Below are positions 25,289-32,263 of a stretch of DNA of 64,000 nt, in pieces. Below the pieces are notes generated by a model. The model had not been told where the DNA came from and did no database searches. It was given only the letters and a program-made list of their open reading frames with translations. How positions within the stretch are numbered: the first letter of the stretch is position 1; each line of letters starts with the position of its first letter. The position numbers and the translations under genes were made by a program. Source of the stretch: Macrococcus armenti (GTDB lineage Bacteria; Bacillota; Bacilli; Staphylococcales; Staphylococcaceae); NCBI RefSeq assembly GCF_020097135.1, contig NZ_CP083608.1, forward strand, positions 248,001-312,000. The letters are read 5' to 3'.

Positions 25289-25684
25289 ATGTATAGAACA
25301 GTGCTTATAGCAGTAGATGGCTCTCATAACAGTCTGCGCGCAGCAGAAGAAGCTTTAAAACTGAAGGCAGAACGTTATACTTTGTTATCTGTAATTACAC
25401 CTGAAGACTCTAAAGAAAGTATGCTACATGGAACAGGCAATAGTGAGTCCGATCGTAGAGATAATCTGGCGCATATTATATCGAAGTTTTCAGGGCATCA
25501 ATATGACGTCGTGTTTGCACATGGACATCCGAAAGAAAAAATTGTAGAAGTGGCGAATGATGGTATGCACGAAATACTTGTTATCGGCACACGTGGGTTA
25601 AGTGGCATAAAAGAAGTCATGATGGGAAGCGTCAGCCGTCACGTTGTTAAACAATCTGAAATACATGTATTAGTCGTAAAATAA
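25289..25684 (+). CDS. Universal stress protein (UspA family)
   Basis: 131-residue single-domain UspA protein. The ATP-binding motif G-x2-G-x9-G-(S/T) is present as GTRGLSG ... MGSVS near residue 105-120, so it is likely an ATP-binding type. It starts at the base after the SulP stop and is probably translated from the same transcript. Its partnership with the transporter is inferred from adjacency. Confidence 0.9.
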   Translation: MYRTVLIAVDGSHNSLRAAEEALKLKAERYTLLSVITPEDSKESMLHGTGNSESDRRDNLAHIISKFSGHQYDVVFAHGHPKEKIVEVANDGMHEILVIGTRGLSGIKEVMMGSVSRHVVKQSEIHVLVVK

Positions 25685-25718
25685 AACAGGAGATTCCGAA
25701 TTGGAATCTCCTGTTTTT
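25683..25718. terminator. Bidirectional terminator
   Basis: Perfect 15-bp stem AAAACAGGAGATTCC / GGAATCTCCTGTTTT, shared by the Usp gene and the convergent YkvI-type gene. Confidence 0.9.
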
Positions 25719-26775
25719 AGTTGTTCATATTGAAATGTTTAAACCCTTTATAAATAACAGGGAAGAATAATATAAGTCCTACAATACCCATCAACGGGAA
25801 TACAGTTGCAACAAGTTTTGAGAAACTGATAAACGTCATTAAGAATGTCATAACTGCAATCACAACAATCATAATATAGTAATGTTTGCTATAAGGTTTT
25901 GTGAAGCGGGAGATAAATGCATAATTTAAACCGACAACGGTATTATAAATAACAGACACCATTATAATTGAGAATATAAATCCGATGATTGGATGAATTT
26001 CTTTCGCCAATAATAATGTCGGTAAATCTACTTTTACAATATGTTTGTACTCCGTTACAAGACCTAAGTTGATTAACATGAGCAGTGCCATTATGATAAT
26101 ACCACCAATTAATCCACCGAAAATCGCATGTGTTCCTTTTTTTAGTTGGCCACCCATTACAGATAAGAAACTGAATGCTGCTGCAATCTGTAAACTAGAA
26201 TAGTTGATTGCATCAAACCACCATGGATATAATCCTTTGTTTTCAGGAATGCTCGTAATACCTTCTGAAATATTAAAATCGTGTTTAAACATATAATAAA
26301 TTGAAATGATTAATACGATAACGATTAAAAATGGTGTCACAACACTTAATACACGAATAATTTTATCAAACTGTAAACAGAGTGTTAAACTCACTAATCC
26401 TATAAATATAAGGCCGCTCACCCAAAATGGTATATTAAAACTTTCGTTTATCGTACTAACACCACCTACACTCATAACGAGTGCCAGGCCGAGTAGGAAA
26501 GCTGTTAATACAAAGTCAAAAATTAATGATATTTGTTTCGGTAAGAAATATTTTATGCTCGTCGCATGATTCTCACTCTTAATATCATAGCTTGCTTTCA
26601 TTACAAACATGCCACCTAACGTGACGAGTATACCTGTTAATATTATGCCCCATATACTGTTAAGGCCATGTGATGTGAAAAACTGTAATACCTCTTGTCC
26701 TGTAGCGAATCCTGCGCCTACAACGACGCCAACAAATGCAAATGCAACAACGATAATTTGTCTAAAATCTCTCAT
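25717..26775 (-). CDS. YkvI-family membrane protein (putative transporter)
   Basis: 352-residue integral membrane protein with about ten helices. The first helix carries FVGVVVGAGFATGQEVLQFF, with the unwound GxGFATGQE motif seen in YkvI-family proteins, which are distantly related to LeuT/APC-fold transporters. Substrate unknown. ATG 26775 follows a good ribosome site (GGAAGGGG on the minus strand). Monocistronic. Confidence 0.8.
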   Translation of the reverse strand: MRDFRQIIVVAFAFVGVVVGAGFATGQEVLQFFTSHGLNSIWGIILTGILVTLGGMFVMKASYDIKSENHATSIKYFLPKQISLIFDFVLTAFLLGLALVMSVGGVSTINESFNIPFWVSGLIFIGLVSLTLCLQFDKIIRVLSVVTPFLIVIVLIISIYYMFKHDFNISEGITSIPENKGLYPWWFDAINYSSLQIAAAFSFLSVMGGQLKKGTHAIFGGLIGGIIIMALLMLINLGLVTEYKHIVKVDLPTLLLAKEIHPIIGFIFSIIMVSVIYNTVVGLNYAFISRFTKPYSKHYYIMIVVIAVMTFLMTFISFSKLVATVFPLMGIVGLILFFPVIYKGFKHFNMNN

Positions 26776-26899
26776 GTTAACCCCTTCCAGAATAAAACTA
26801 AACTTTATGTATTTAAAGGTTTATGATAGCGTTTTCTGGAAGAAAAGTCCATGATTTATAAGGGATTTATATAAACATTACGAAATAAAAAGTTTTATT

Positions 26900-28150
26900 T
26901 TATTTATTTTCATTTAATTTTGATAATGTTACGTAGTTGATGACAACACATAATATATCCATCGCTTCTTTAAGTTGTTCAACATTTAAGAATGATGGTG
27001 CGATACGTATGATGCTGTCGTTAGGATCTTTACCATATGGATGCGTTGCCCCGGCTGGCGTTACTTTCAGTCCTAAATCACTACATTTCTGAACGATTTC
27101 ACTCGCACAATGATCTAATACGTCAATCGTAATGAAATAGCCACCCATCGGTTTATTCCATTTACAAATTTCAGATGAGTAAAGTTTTTCTCTTAAATAA
27201 GTATCTACAACGTCAAACTTCGGTGCCATAATTTCTTTATGCTTACGCATATGTTCAACTAAACCATCTTTATCCTGGAAGAACTTCACGTGGCGCAGTT
27301 GATTCAGTTTGTCATGACCTATTGTCTGAACACCAAATAATGATACTAAATAATTTATATTAGCTTCACTTGCAGCAATCGCAGAAATACCCGCGCCAGG
27401 GAATGTCATTTTAGATGTAGACATTACCATTAATGCACGGTCTTCATTACCAGCAGACTTACATGCGTGAAGTAAGTTTTTAACCGTTACAACTTCATCA
27501 CCGATATGATGATAACCGTAAGCATTATCCCAAATAATTCTGAAATCATCAGCTGCAGTTGTCATATTTGCTAAACGTTCTACAGTTTCATCTGAGTAAT
27601 TATAACCTTGCGGATTAGAATATAAAGGGACACACCAAATACCTTTAATTGCAGAATCTTCTTTAACAAGCGCTTCAACTTGTGCCATATCAGGGCCGTG
27701 ATCTGTCATATCGACAGAAATCATTTCGATGCCATAAGACTCACAAATTGTGAAGTGACGGTCATAACCTGGAACTGGACATAAAAACTTAACTTTCTGA
27801 TCTTTCCAAGGTGTTGCACCTTTTGATACACCATAGAACATGAATTTATTTACCATATCGTGCATTAAATTCAGACTCGAGTTTCCGCCGATGTAAACCT
27901 CTTTTGTATCCACATTAAATAAATCGGCAAACAATTGCTTCGCTTCGGGTATACCACCTGGAATACCGTAGTTAAAATAACTCATGTATGAAGCTGCATC
28001 TTCACTCTTAAGTACATCCAGCATCGGGAACGAAAGCGCGACTTGATCACTTGACGGTTTTCCACGTGTCATATCAATATTAATATCCTGATTGAGTAAC
28101 GCTTCGTACTTATCCTTATAAGTTTGTAGTGCTTCGCTTAAACTTGCCAT
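26900..28150 (-). CDS. PLP-dependent aminotransferase, AspT/AlaT-like (class Ic type)
   Basis: 416-residue fold-type I aminotransferase. The N-terminal DMTRGKPSSDQ, NYGIPGGIPEAKQL and the PLP-lysine segment STSKMTFPGAG are those of the group that contains corynebacterial aspartate aminotransferase. NPQGYNYS and RIAPSF (substrate carboxylate Arg) are present. It should move amino groups between an amino acid and 2-oxoglutarate; the preferred substrate is uncertain. Its leader of about 200 bp holds unusual hairpins (see 28226-28289). Confidence 0.87.
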   Translation of the reverse strand: MASLSEALQTYKDKYEALLNQDINIDMTRGKPSSDQVALSFPMLDVLKSEDAASYMSYFNYGIPGGIPEAKQLFADLFNVDTKEVYIGGNSSLNLMHDMVNKFMFYGVSKGATPWKDQKVKFLCPVPGYDRHFTICESYGIEMISVDMTDHGPDMAQVEALVKEDSAIKGIWCVPLYSNPQGYNYSDETVERLANMTTAADDFRIIWDNAYGYHHIGDEVVTVKNLLHACKSAGNEDRALMVMSTSKMTFPGAGISAIAASEANINYLVSLFGVQTIGHDKLNQLRHVKFFQDKDGLVEHMRKHKEIMAPKFDVVDTYLREKLYSSEICKWNKPMGGYFITIDVLDHCASEIVQKCSDLGLKVTPAGATHPYGKDPNDSIIRIAPSFLNVEQLKEAMDILCVVINYVTLSKLNENK

Positions 28151-28225
28151 ATATTACACATCCAATCTATATTGTTACTGCCATTATAGAATATTTAATC
28201 AATGATTTACAGTAAGATAAAAAAT

Positions 28226-28289
28226 AAAAGCCCACCCCCAACAGATAGGGTGGACTTTTATAAATAATTAACTCCAACAGATAAGTTAA
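28226..28289 (-). promoter_or_regulatory. Tandem hairpins with identical loops in the aminotransferase leader
   Basis: Two adjacent hairpins carry the same 10-nt loop (CCAACAGATA on +, TATCTGTTGG on -) on unrelated 6-bp stems: TTAACT/AGTTAA (28268-28289) and CCACCC/GGGTGG (28232-28253, extended by outer A-T pairs). On the minus strand the GC-rich hairpin is second and is followed by a T-rich tract, so it could terminate transcription 76 bp before the aminotransferase start. A third hairpin (AGCAATC/GATTGCT, 28323-28339) precedes them. Candidate attenuator or RNA-protein binding element. Confidence 0.45.
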
Positions 28290-28432
28290 TCATTTATCTT
28301 TATATCAAAAGGAAATATGAAGAGCAATCATAGATTGCTTTAACATTGTAACATATAAATGTAAAAAATGATATGTTATTTTTAACAATACGTATATGAT
28401 TATTAATGATAAAAAATGTTAACTAAATTAAT

Positions 28433-28457
28433 GTTTTAATAACAAATATTTGGGTAA
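28433..28457 (+). promoter_or_regulatory. Sigma-B-type promoter of the CsbD gene
   Basis: GTTTTA (28433-28438), 13-nt spacer, GGGTAA (28452-28457) closely matches the sigma-B consensus GTTTAA-N12-14-GGGTAT. It lies 37 bp before the CsbD start; CsbD genes are known general-stress genes. Confidence 0.75.
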
Positions 28458-28493
28458 AGTATAAATGTAAACATTTATGAAGGAGTGATATAA

Positions 28494-28676
28494 ATGGAAA
28501 ACGAAGGAAAACTTGAACAACTTAAAGGTAATGTACAGGAAACTGTAGGTAATGCTATCGGCGATAAAGAATTAGAAAACGAAGGAAAAGGCAACAAAAT
28601 TTCTGGTAAAGTTAAAGAAGTATCAGAAGATGTACAAAACAAAGTTGATGAAACAATCGATAATTTCAAAAAATAA
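28494..28676 (+). CDS. CsbD-family stress protein
   Basis: 60-residue, highly charged, mostly helical protein with the CsbD pattern (KLEQLKGNVQETVGNAIGDKELENEGK ... KISGKVKE, spread over the whole length). Function unknown; members are strongly induced by general stress. The ribosome site AAGGAG is ideal and the gene stands alone between a sigma-B-type promoter and a terminator. Confidence 0.92.
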   Translation: MENEGKLEQLKGNVQETVGNAIGDKELENEGKGNKISGKVKEVSEDVQNKVDETIDNFKK

Positions 28677-28681
28677 TTTAT

Positions 28682-28715
28682 AAAAGTGAGATGCATGCGT
28701 GCATCTCACTTTTTT
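28682..28715 (+). terminator. Intrinsic terminator after the CsbD gene
   Basis: Perfect 14-bp stem AAAAGTGAGATGCA and complement, TGCG loop, T-run. Confidence 0.92.
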
Positions 28716-28750
28716 GTATATAATGAAAATGCATATAAAGGAGGACTTTC

Positions 28751-29221
28751 ATGTATACAATATACTTAGCAGGTGGTTGTTTATGGGGCGTGCAAGCATT
28801 CTTAAAAACTGTCCCAGGAGTTATCGAAACAGAAGCAGGTAGAGCAAACGGCAGCACGAGTGACTTAACAGCACCATATGATGGTTATGCAGAATGTGTG
28901 AAAACAATATGTGATGATACATTAAGTATGCGTCAACTGCTTGATGATTTCTTTCAGATAATTGATCCGTATAGTGTAAACAAGCAAGGTATGGATACTG
29001 GACCGAAATATAGAACAGGGATATATAGTGAAGATGAAGCATTATTAATAGAAGCGAGGCGCTACATTAATGAAAGAGAAGATAAAGCGCAAATTGCAGT
29101 TGAAGTAATGCCGCTCCATAATTATGTGAGAAGTGCTGACGAACATCAGGACTATTTGGACAGAAATCCAGGTGATTATTGTCATATACCATTGCATATG
29201 ATGAAAAAATATAAAAAATAG
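28751..29221 (+). CDS. msrA: Peptide methionine sulfoxide reductase A
   Basis: 156-residue MsrA, which reduces methionine-S-sulfoxide in damaged proteins. The catalytic Cys is Cys10 in GGCLWG; most MsrA have GCFWG, but Leu at this place also occurs, as I recall, in one staphylococcal MsrA branch. YRTGIY and the C-terminal part (HQDYLDRNPGDYCHIP) fit the family. The C-terminal CHI cysteine may act as resolving residue. Monocistronic, with AAAGGAGG. Confidence 0.88.
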   Translation: MYTIYLAGGCLWGVQAFLKTVPGVIETEAGRANGSTSDLTAPYDGYAECVKTICDDTLSMRQLLDDFFQIIDPYSVNKQGMDTGPKYRTGIYSEDEALLIEARRYINEREDKAQIAVEVMPLHNYVRSADEHQDYLDRNPGDYCHIPLHMMKKYKK

Positions 29222-29294
29222 AACACAATATAATATACAACGATATATCTATGTGGTATGCTCATCTAAATTAAAAGAAATGAGGAATATGAAG

Positions 29295-29447
29295 ATGAAT
29301 TTTGATGATATTAAAGCACAAGCAGGTCAATTAGTTGAAGAGCATAAAGATGAAGTAATCGCACAAGGTCAGCAATTTATTGAAGATCATAAAGACGAAG
29401 CAATCGAAAAAGGTAAAGCATTCATCGAAGAGAAGTTCGGGAAGTAA
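29295..29447 (+). CDS. Small amphipathic helical protein, unknown function
   Basis: 50-residue protein made of three similar helical units (LVEEHKDEVIAQGQQ, FIEDHKDEAIEKGKA, FIEEKFGK), rich in Glu, Lys and Asp. ATG 29295 follows TGAGGA; ATG 29289 is an alternative. It resembles small helical stress proteins of staphylococci, but no domain is recognised. Followed by a strong terminator. Confidence 0.7.
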   Translation: MNFDDIKAQAGQLVEEHKDEVIAQGQQFIEDHKDEAIEKGKAFIEEKFGK

Positions 29448-29455
29448 TACAAAAT

Positions 29456-29497
29456 AAAGCTTATAACATATTAATTAAAATATGTTATAAGCTTTTT
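29456..29497 (+). terminator. Intrinsic terminator
   Basis: Perfect 17-bp stem AAAGCTTATAACATATT and complement with a 6-nt loop and T-run. Confidence 0.92.
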
Positions 29498-29512
29498 TTC
29501 AGACATAGAAAT

Positions 29513-30319
29513 TTATTCATAGTCAAACTCAACTGTCCCAGTATTAATGTTCAACTTAACAATTGATTTTGCGATATCTTTAGGTCTACTTTTTAAGTCG
29601 CTTAATTCAACATCACCGTTTTGTGAAGTGACTTCAAAGTGAGTATCCTGTGGTTCTGATTGATATTCAAAAGTACCGTCACCTAGACCGATGTTACCAT
29701 CAATATTAATATCTGGATTTAAACCATATAATTCAATCGTTCCTGTTTTTACATCAATATTAGTATGTTTTGAATGATATTCATCTACACTAATATCTCC
29801 TATACCTACATTTAGCTTTCCTTTATCACTTAAAATACGATTTGCTTGAATAACACCCGTTCCAGCATTCATTTCTAATTCTTCGGTAGAAAGATCATCT
29901 AATTCAATCATACCTGCAAATGTGTTCACTCTAAAGAATTGCAGTTTTTGATTTGGTATAAGTAAAGTTATTTCTATTTCATCACGGTTTACGTGATTAC
30001 CAAATATGAAATTTATTTTTTGTTTCTTTGAATCGTTTTTCGTTTTGAGGTAGAGTATGTTATTTTCTACTTTAAATTGATAGTTATCTTTATGGATAAT
30101 ATTATTAATCTTTATTGATGGCTGATTATCATTAGTTTTCATGACTTTGATTGTACCTTTACCGATATCCAGGTCGACGGATTTAAATGGCTTGTCTATC
30201 GCGATATTCGCATTAGATTTTTTTTGTTTTTCAGGAACAATCTGATCTTTTGTGAATATCATACCTACGATTCCGATAATGAACAACGCAATTCCTAGAA
30301 ATAACAGAAATTTTTTCAT
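29513..30319 (-). CDS. DUF4097-family beta-strand repeat protein
   Basis: 268-residue protein with one N-terminal membrane helix (about residues 4-23) and an outward parallel beta-solenoid typical of DUF4097 (repeating LDIGKGTIKV, MNAGTGVIQA, VGIGDISV, VKTGTIEL units). ATG 30319 follows GAAAGGAG; a longer frame from 30352 lies in the upstream gene. It is last of the PadR-DUF1700-DUF4097 operon, a set found in many Firmicutes and thought to respond to envelope stress. Confidence 0.85.
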   Translation of the reverse strand: MKKFLLFLGIALFIIGIVGMIFTKDQIVPEKQKKSNANIAIDKPFKSVDLDIGKGTIKVMKTNDNQPSIKINNIIHKDNYQFKVENNILYLKTKNDSKKQKINFIFGNHVNRDEIEITLLIPNQKLQFFRVNTFAGMIELDDLSTEELEMNAGTGVIQANRILSDKGKLNVGIGDISVDEYHSKHTNIDVKTGTIELYGLNPDINIDGNIGLGDGTFEYQSEPQDTHFEVTSQNGDVELSDLKSRPKDIAKSIVKLNINTGTVEFDYE

Positions 30320-30321
30320 TG

Positions 30322-30873
30322 TTACGCTCCTTTCACTGTATTGATGTTCCATTTTGCATATTTAACTATTAGCTTATTCGCATATTTTCCGATGTAGTAA
30401 ATTGCAAAAGCTAGGATTATACCTGCACCAACCATGGATACTGTCATAAATACTTCGAATAAAGTTACAGCTTCAGCGCCGTTAATTAAATAATCAGCGA
30501 CTAAAAAGAGCGGAGAGATAATAAATATTCCAGCCATTATAATCATGCTGAATATTAAAGAAATATATGTGAATAATGGAACCGACATAAAGAAAATATT
30601 TAAAATGCCTAAACCTATGGTAGCCATTACAGCATTCATGACATTTGAAGTGGAAGGGTTTTGTTCAGCGCGATCAACGATATAAGTTGATTTAAGTTCT
30701 TTTGCAATGCGCTTTGGATCTCCGAGTTCAGAAGATATTAACTGCTCACTTTTTCCATCAAGAAGACCATCTTCAAAATGCGTTTCATATTCAAATAATA
30801 TGGATTGTTTTTCGTTTTCATTCAAGCCTCTTAAGTTATTGTATAACGTATTTAAAAATTCATTCCTATTCAT
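30322..30873 (-). CDS. DUF1700-family membrane protein
   Basis: 183-residue protein. The cytoplasmic N-terminus (MNRNEFLNTLYNNLRGL, ILFEYETHFEDGL, LGDPKRIAKEL) is the DUF1700 signature and is followed by about three helices (about residues 85-170). It overlaps the PadR gene by 8 bp, and the DUF4097 gene starts 2 bp after it, so the three are translationally linked. It may transmit a membrane signal to the outer DUF4097 protein or PadR; function not established. Confidence 0.85.
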   Translation of the reverse strand: MNRNEFLNTLYNNLRGLNENEKQSILFEYETHFEDGLLDGKSEQLISSELGDPKRIAKELKSTYIVDRAEQNPSTSNVMNAVMATIGLGILNIFFMSVPLFTYISLIFSMIIMAGIFIISPLFLVADYLINGAEAVTLFEVFMTVSMVGAGIILAFAIYYIGKYANKLIVKYAKWNINTVKGA

Positions 30874-31189
30874 TATGTACCTCTCCTTCTAGTAATTGAT
30901 TTACTGATGATTTTAGTTCTTTCCATTCTTCAATAAGATGTTGTAAATGCTTCTGCCCTAGTTCAGTGATTGTGTAGTATTTACGTGCAGGACCTGCTGA
31001 AGTCTTTCCCATATAAGTATCGAGTACGCCTTCATTAACCAGCCTGCGCAACATAGGATACAGCGTGCCGTCAGCAATGGATAGGTGCTCGGATATTGTT
31101 TGAGAGAGTTCGTATCCATATTGATCTCCTTTACTAATTTCATTCATTACAACGAGCTCTAATACGCCCTTTTTTAATTGAATATTCAT
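30866..31189 (-). CDS. PadR-family transcriptional regulator
   Basis: 107-residue short PadR protein with a winged helix (YGYELSQTISEHLSIADGTLYPMLRRLVNEGVL in parts) and a single C-terminal dimerisation helix. SAGPARKYYTITELGQ is the family wing signature. It should repress its own operon and be released by a small ligand. A perfect palindrome lies 29 bp upstream of its start. Confidence 0.9.
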   Translation of the reverse strand: MNIQLKKGVLELVVMNEISKGDQYGYELSQTISEHLSIADGTLYPMLRRLVNEGVLDTYMGKTSAGPARKYYTITELGQKHLQHLIEEWKELKSSVNQLLEGEVHNE

Positions 31190-31217
31190 ATCAAAACTCC
31201 TTAACTAGAGAACATAT

Positions 31218-31243
31218 CGATATAGTTCTTAATGACTATATCG
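31218..31243. promoter_or_regulatory. Perfect inverted repeat upstream of padR, likely operator
   Basis: CGATATAGT (31218-31226) and ACTATATCG (31235-31243), 9-bp perfect arms with an 8-nt spacer. PadR dimers bind palindromes of this layout in their own promoters. Confidence 0.65.
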
Positions 31244-31350
31244 TATCATCTACTAGTGAATAATTCAATATAGTTGGAAAAGATTTTACTATTGTTGTAA
31301 ATTAAAACTAATATTTGATAGAATATCTAGAAAAAAGGGGGATGGTTGAA

Positions 31351-31851
31351 GTGATTGAATTTAGAAAATTAACACTAAAGGATAAATCAGCTTTTGAAAA
31401 CTATATGGAGGAGTGGGATAAACCTGAAGAAATTGTACCGACAGCAACGAACTTCACGCGATATAAAGATTTTGAAGATATGATTCAAGCTTTTGATTAT
31501 AGAGAATCTGGTGGAGAATGGGTAAAGAATACTACACTCTTTTATATTATAGAAGGTGTTATTATTGGTGCGGCAAATATTAGACATAGTCTTACTGAAG
31601 ACTTGTTGAATACTGGCGGTCATATTGGATATGGTGTAGGAAAGTATTATAGAGGACAAGGTTATGCTACTAAAATTCTTCATGAATCGCTTAAGTTTGC
31701 TCAAACTATTGGTATTGAGAAAGCTTTAGTGACTTGTGATGAGGATAATATAGCATCTGGAAAGGTTATTATAAAGAATGGTGGAGTAGAGGATGTACCG
31801 TTTATGCAAAGTAACGGTGTAAAAAGCAGACGTTTTTGGATAGATGTTTAA
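31351..31851 (+). CDS. GNAT-family N-acetyltransferase
   Basis: 166-residue acetyltransferase related to predicted streptothricin/aminoglycoside-type acetyltransferases. HIGYGVGKYYRGQGYATKIL is the CoA-binding motif A and TCDEDNIASGKVIIKNGG is motif B. Start taken as GTG 31351, because AAGGGGG (31335-31341) is properly spaced only for it. Substrate unknown; monocistronic. Confidence 0.82.
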   Translation: MIEFRKLTLKDKSAFENYMEEWDKPEEIVPTATNFTRYKDFEDMIQAFDYRESGGEWVKNTTLFYIIEGVIIGAANIRHSLTEDLLNTGGHIGYGVGKYYRGQGYATKILHESLKFAQTIGIEKALVTCDEDNIASGKVIIKNGGVEDVPFMQSNGVKSRRFWIDV

Positions 31852-31876
31852 AGTATCGTTTATTTAACGGTACTTT
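31849..31876 (+). terminator. Intrinsic terminator
   Basis: Stem AAAGTATCGTT / AACGGTACTTT (one mismatch), 4-nt loop, T-rich tail. Confidence 0.75.
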
Positions 31877-31886
31877 ATTTTTTATT

Positions 31887-31942
31887 TTGACACATACCCC
31901 TATAAGGTATATAATGAATTTATTGATACCCCCATAACGTAT
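31887..31942 (+). promoter_or_regulatory. Promoter and two CsoR operators of the copper operon
   Basis: TTGACA (31887-31892), 17-nt spacer and TATAAT (31910-31915) form a near-ideal promoter. A CsoR-type site, ATACCCCTATAAGGTAT (31894-31910), fills the spacer. A second, weaker copy (ATACCCCCATAACGTAT, 31926-31942) lies just before the csoR ribosome site. Apo-CsoR should block this promoter until Cu(I) binds. Confidence 0.85.
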
Positions 31943-31955
31943 AGGAGTGAGTGAA

Positions 31956-32252
31956 ATGTCAGAGCATAAACATATAGCGGTGCCACGTAATGACGAGGAA
32001 AAGGATAAGTTGATTAAACGGTTAAAGCGTGTCGAAGGTCAGGTGCGTGGTATCCAGAAGATGATAGAAGAGGATCGTTATTGTGTTGATATATTAGTTC
32101 AGATGAGTGCAATCGAGTCTGCAATGAAGCAAGTAGGTTATGCAGTTACAGAGCGTCATATGAAGCATTGTGTAAGTGATGCGATTAAAGATGGTAATGG
32201 CGATGCATCGATTGATGAGTTGATGAAAGTTTTAAAGCAGTTCAATAAATAG
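31956..32252 (+). CDS. csoR: Copper-sensing repressor CsoR
   Basis: 98-residue four-helix repressor of the CsoR/RcnR family. The Cu(I) ligand set Cys-His-Cys is present: Cys in YCVDILVQ, and His and Cys in [27 protein letters not shown] is the usual first helix. ATG 31956 is used; GTG 31947 lies within the ribosome site. The copA gene follows after 11 bp. Confidence 0.93.
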   Translation: MSEHKHIAVPRNDEEKDKLIKRLKRVEGQVRGIQKMIEEDRYCVDILVQMSAIESAMKQVGYAVTERHMKHCVSDAIKDGNGDASIDELMKVLKQFNK

Positions 32253-32263
32253 GAGGTGAGGGT

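Noticed and set aside
28226-28260. Plain terminator of a plus-strand gene
   Set aside because: No gene ends upstream on the plus strand here (the aminotransferase starts at 28150 and reads the other way); the T-rich tract is better on the minus strand.
28751-29221. Defective MsrA because of GCLWG instead of GCFWG
   Set aside because: The catalytic Cys is present and the Leu form is, from memory, found in a staphylococcal MsrA branch.
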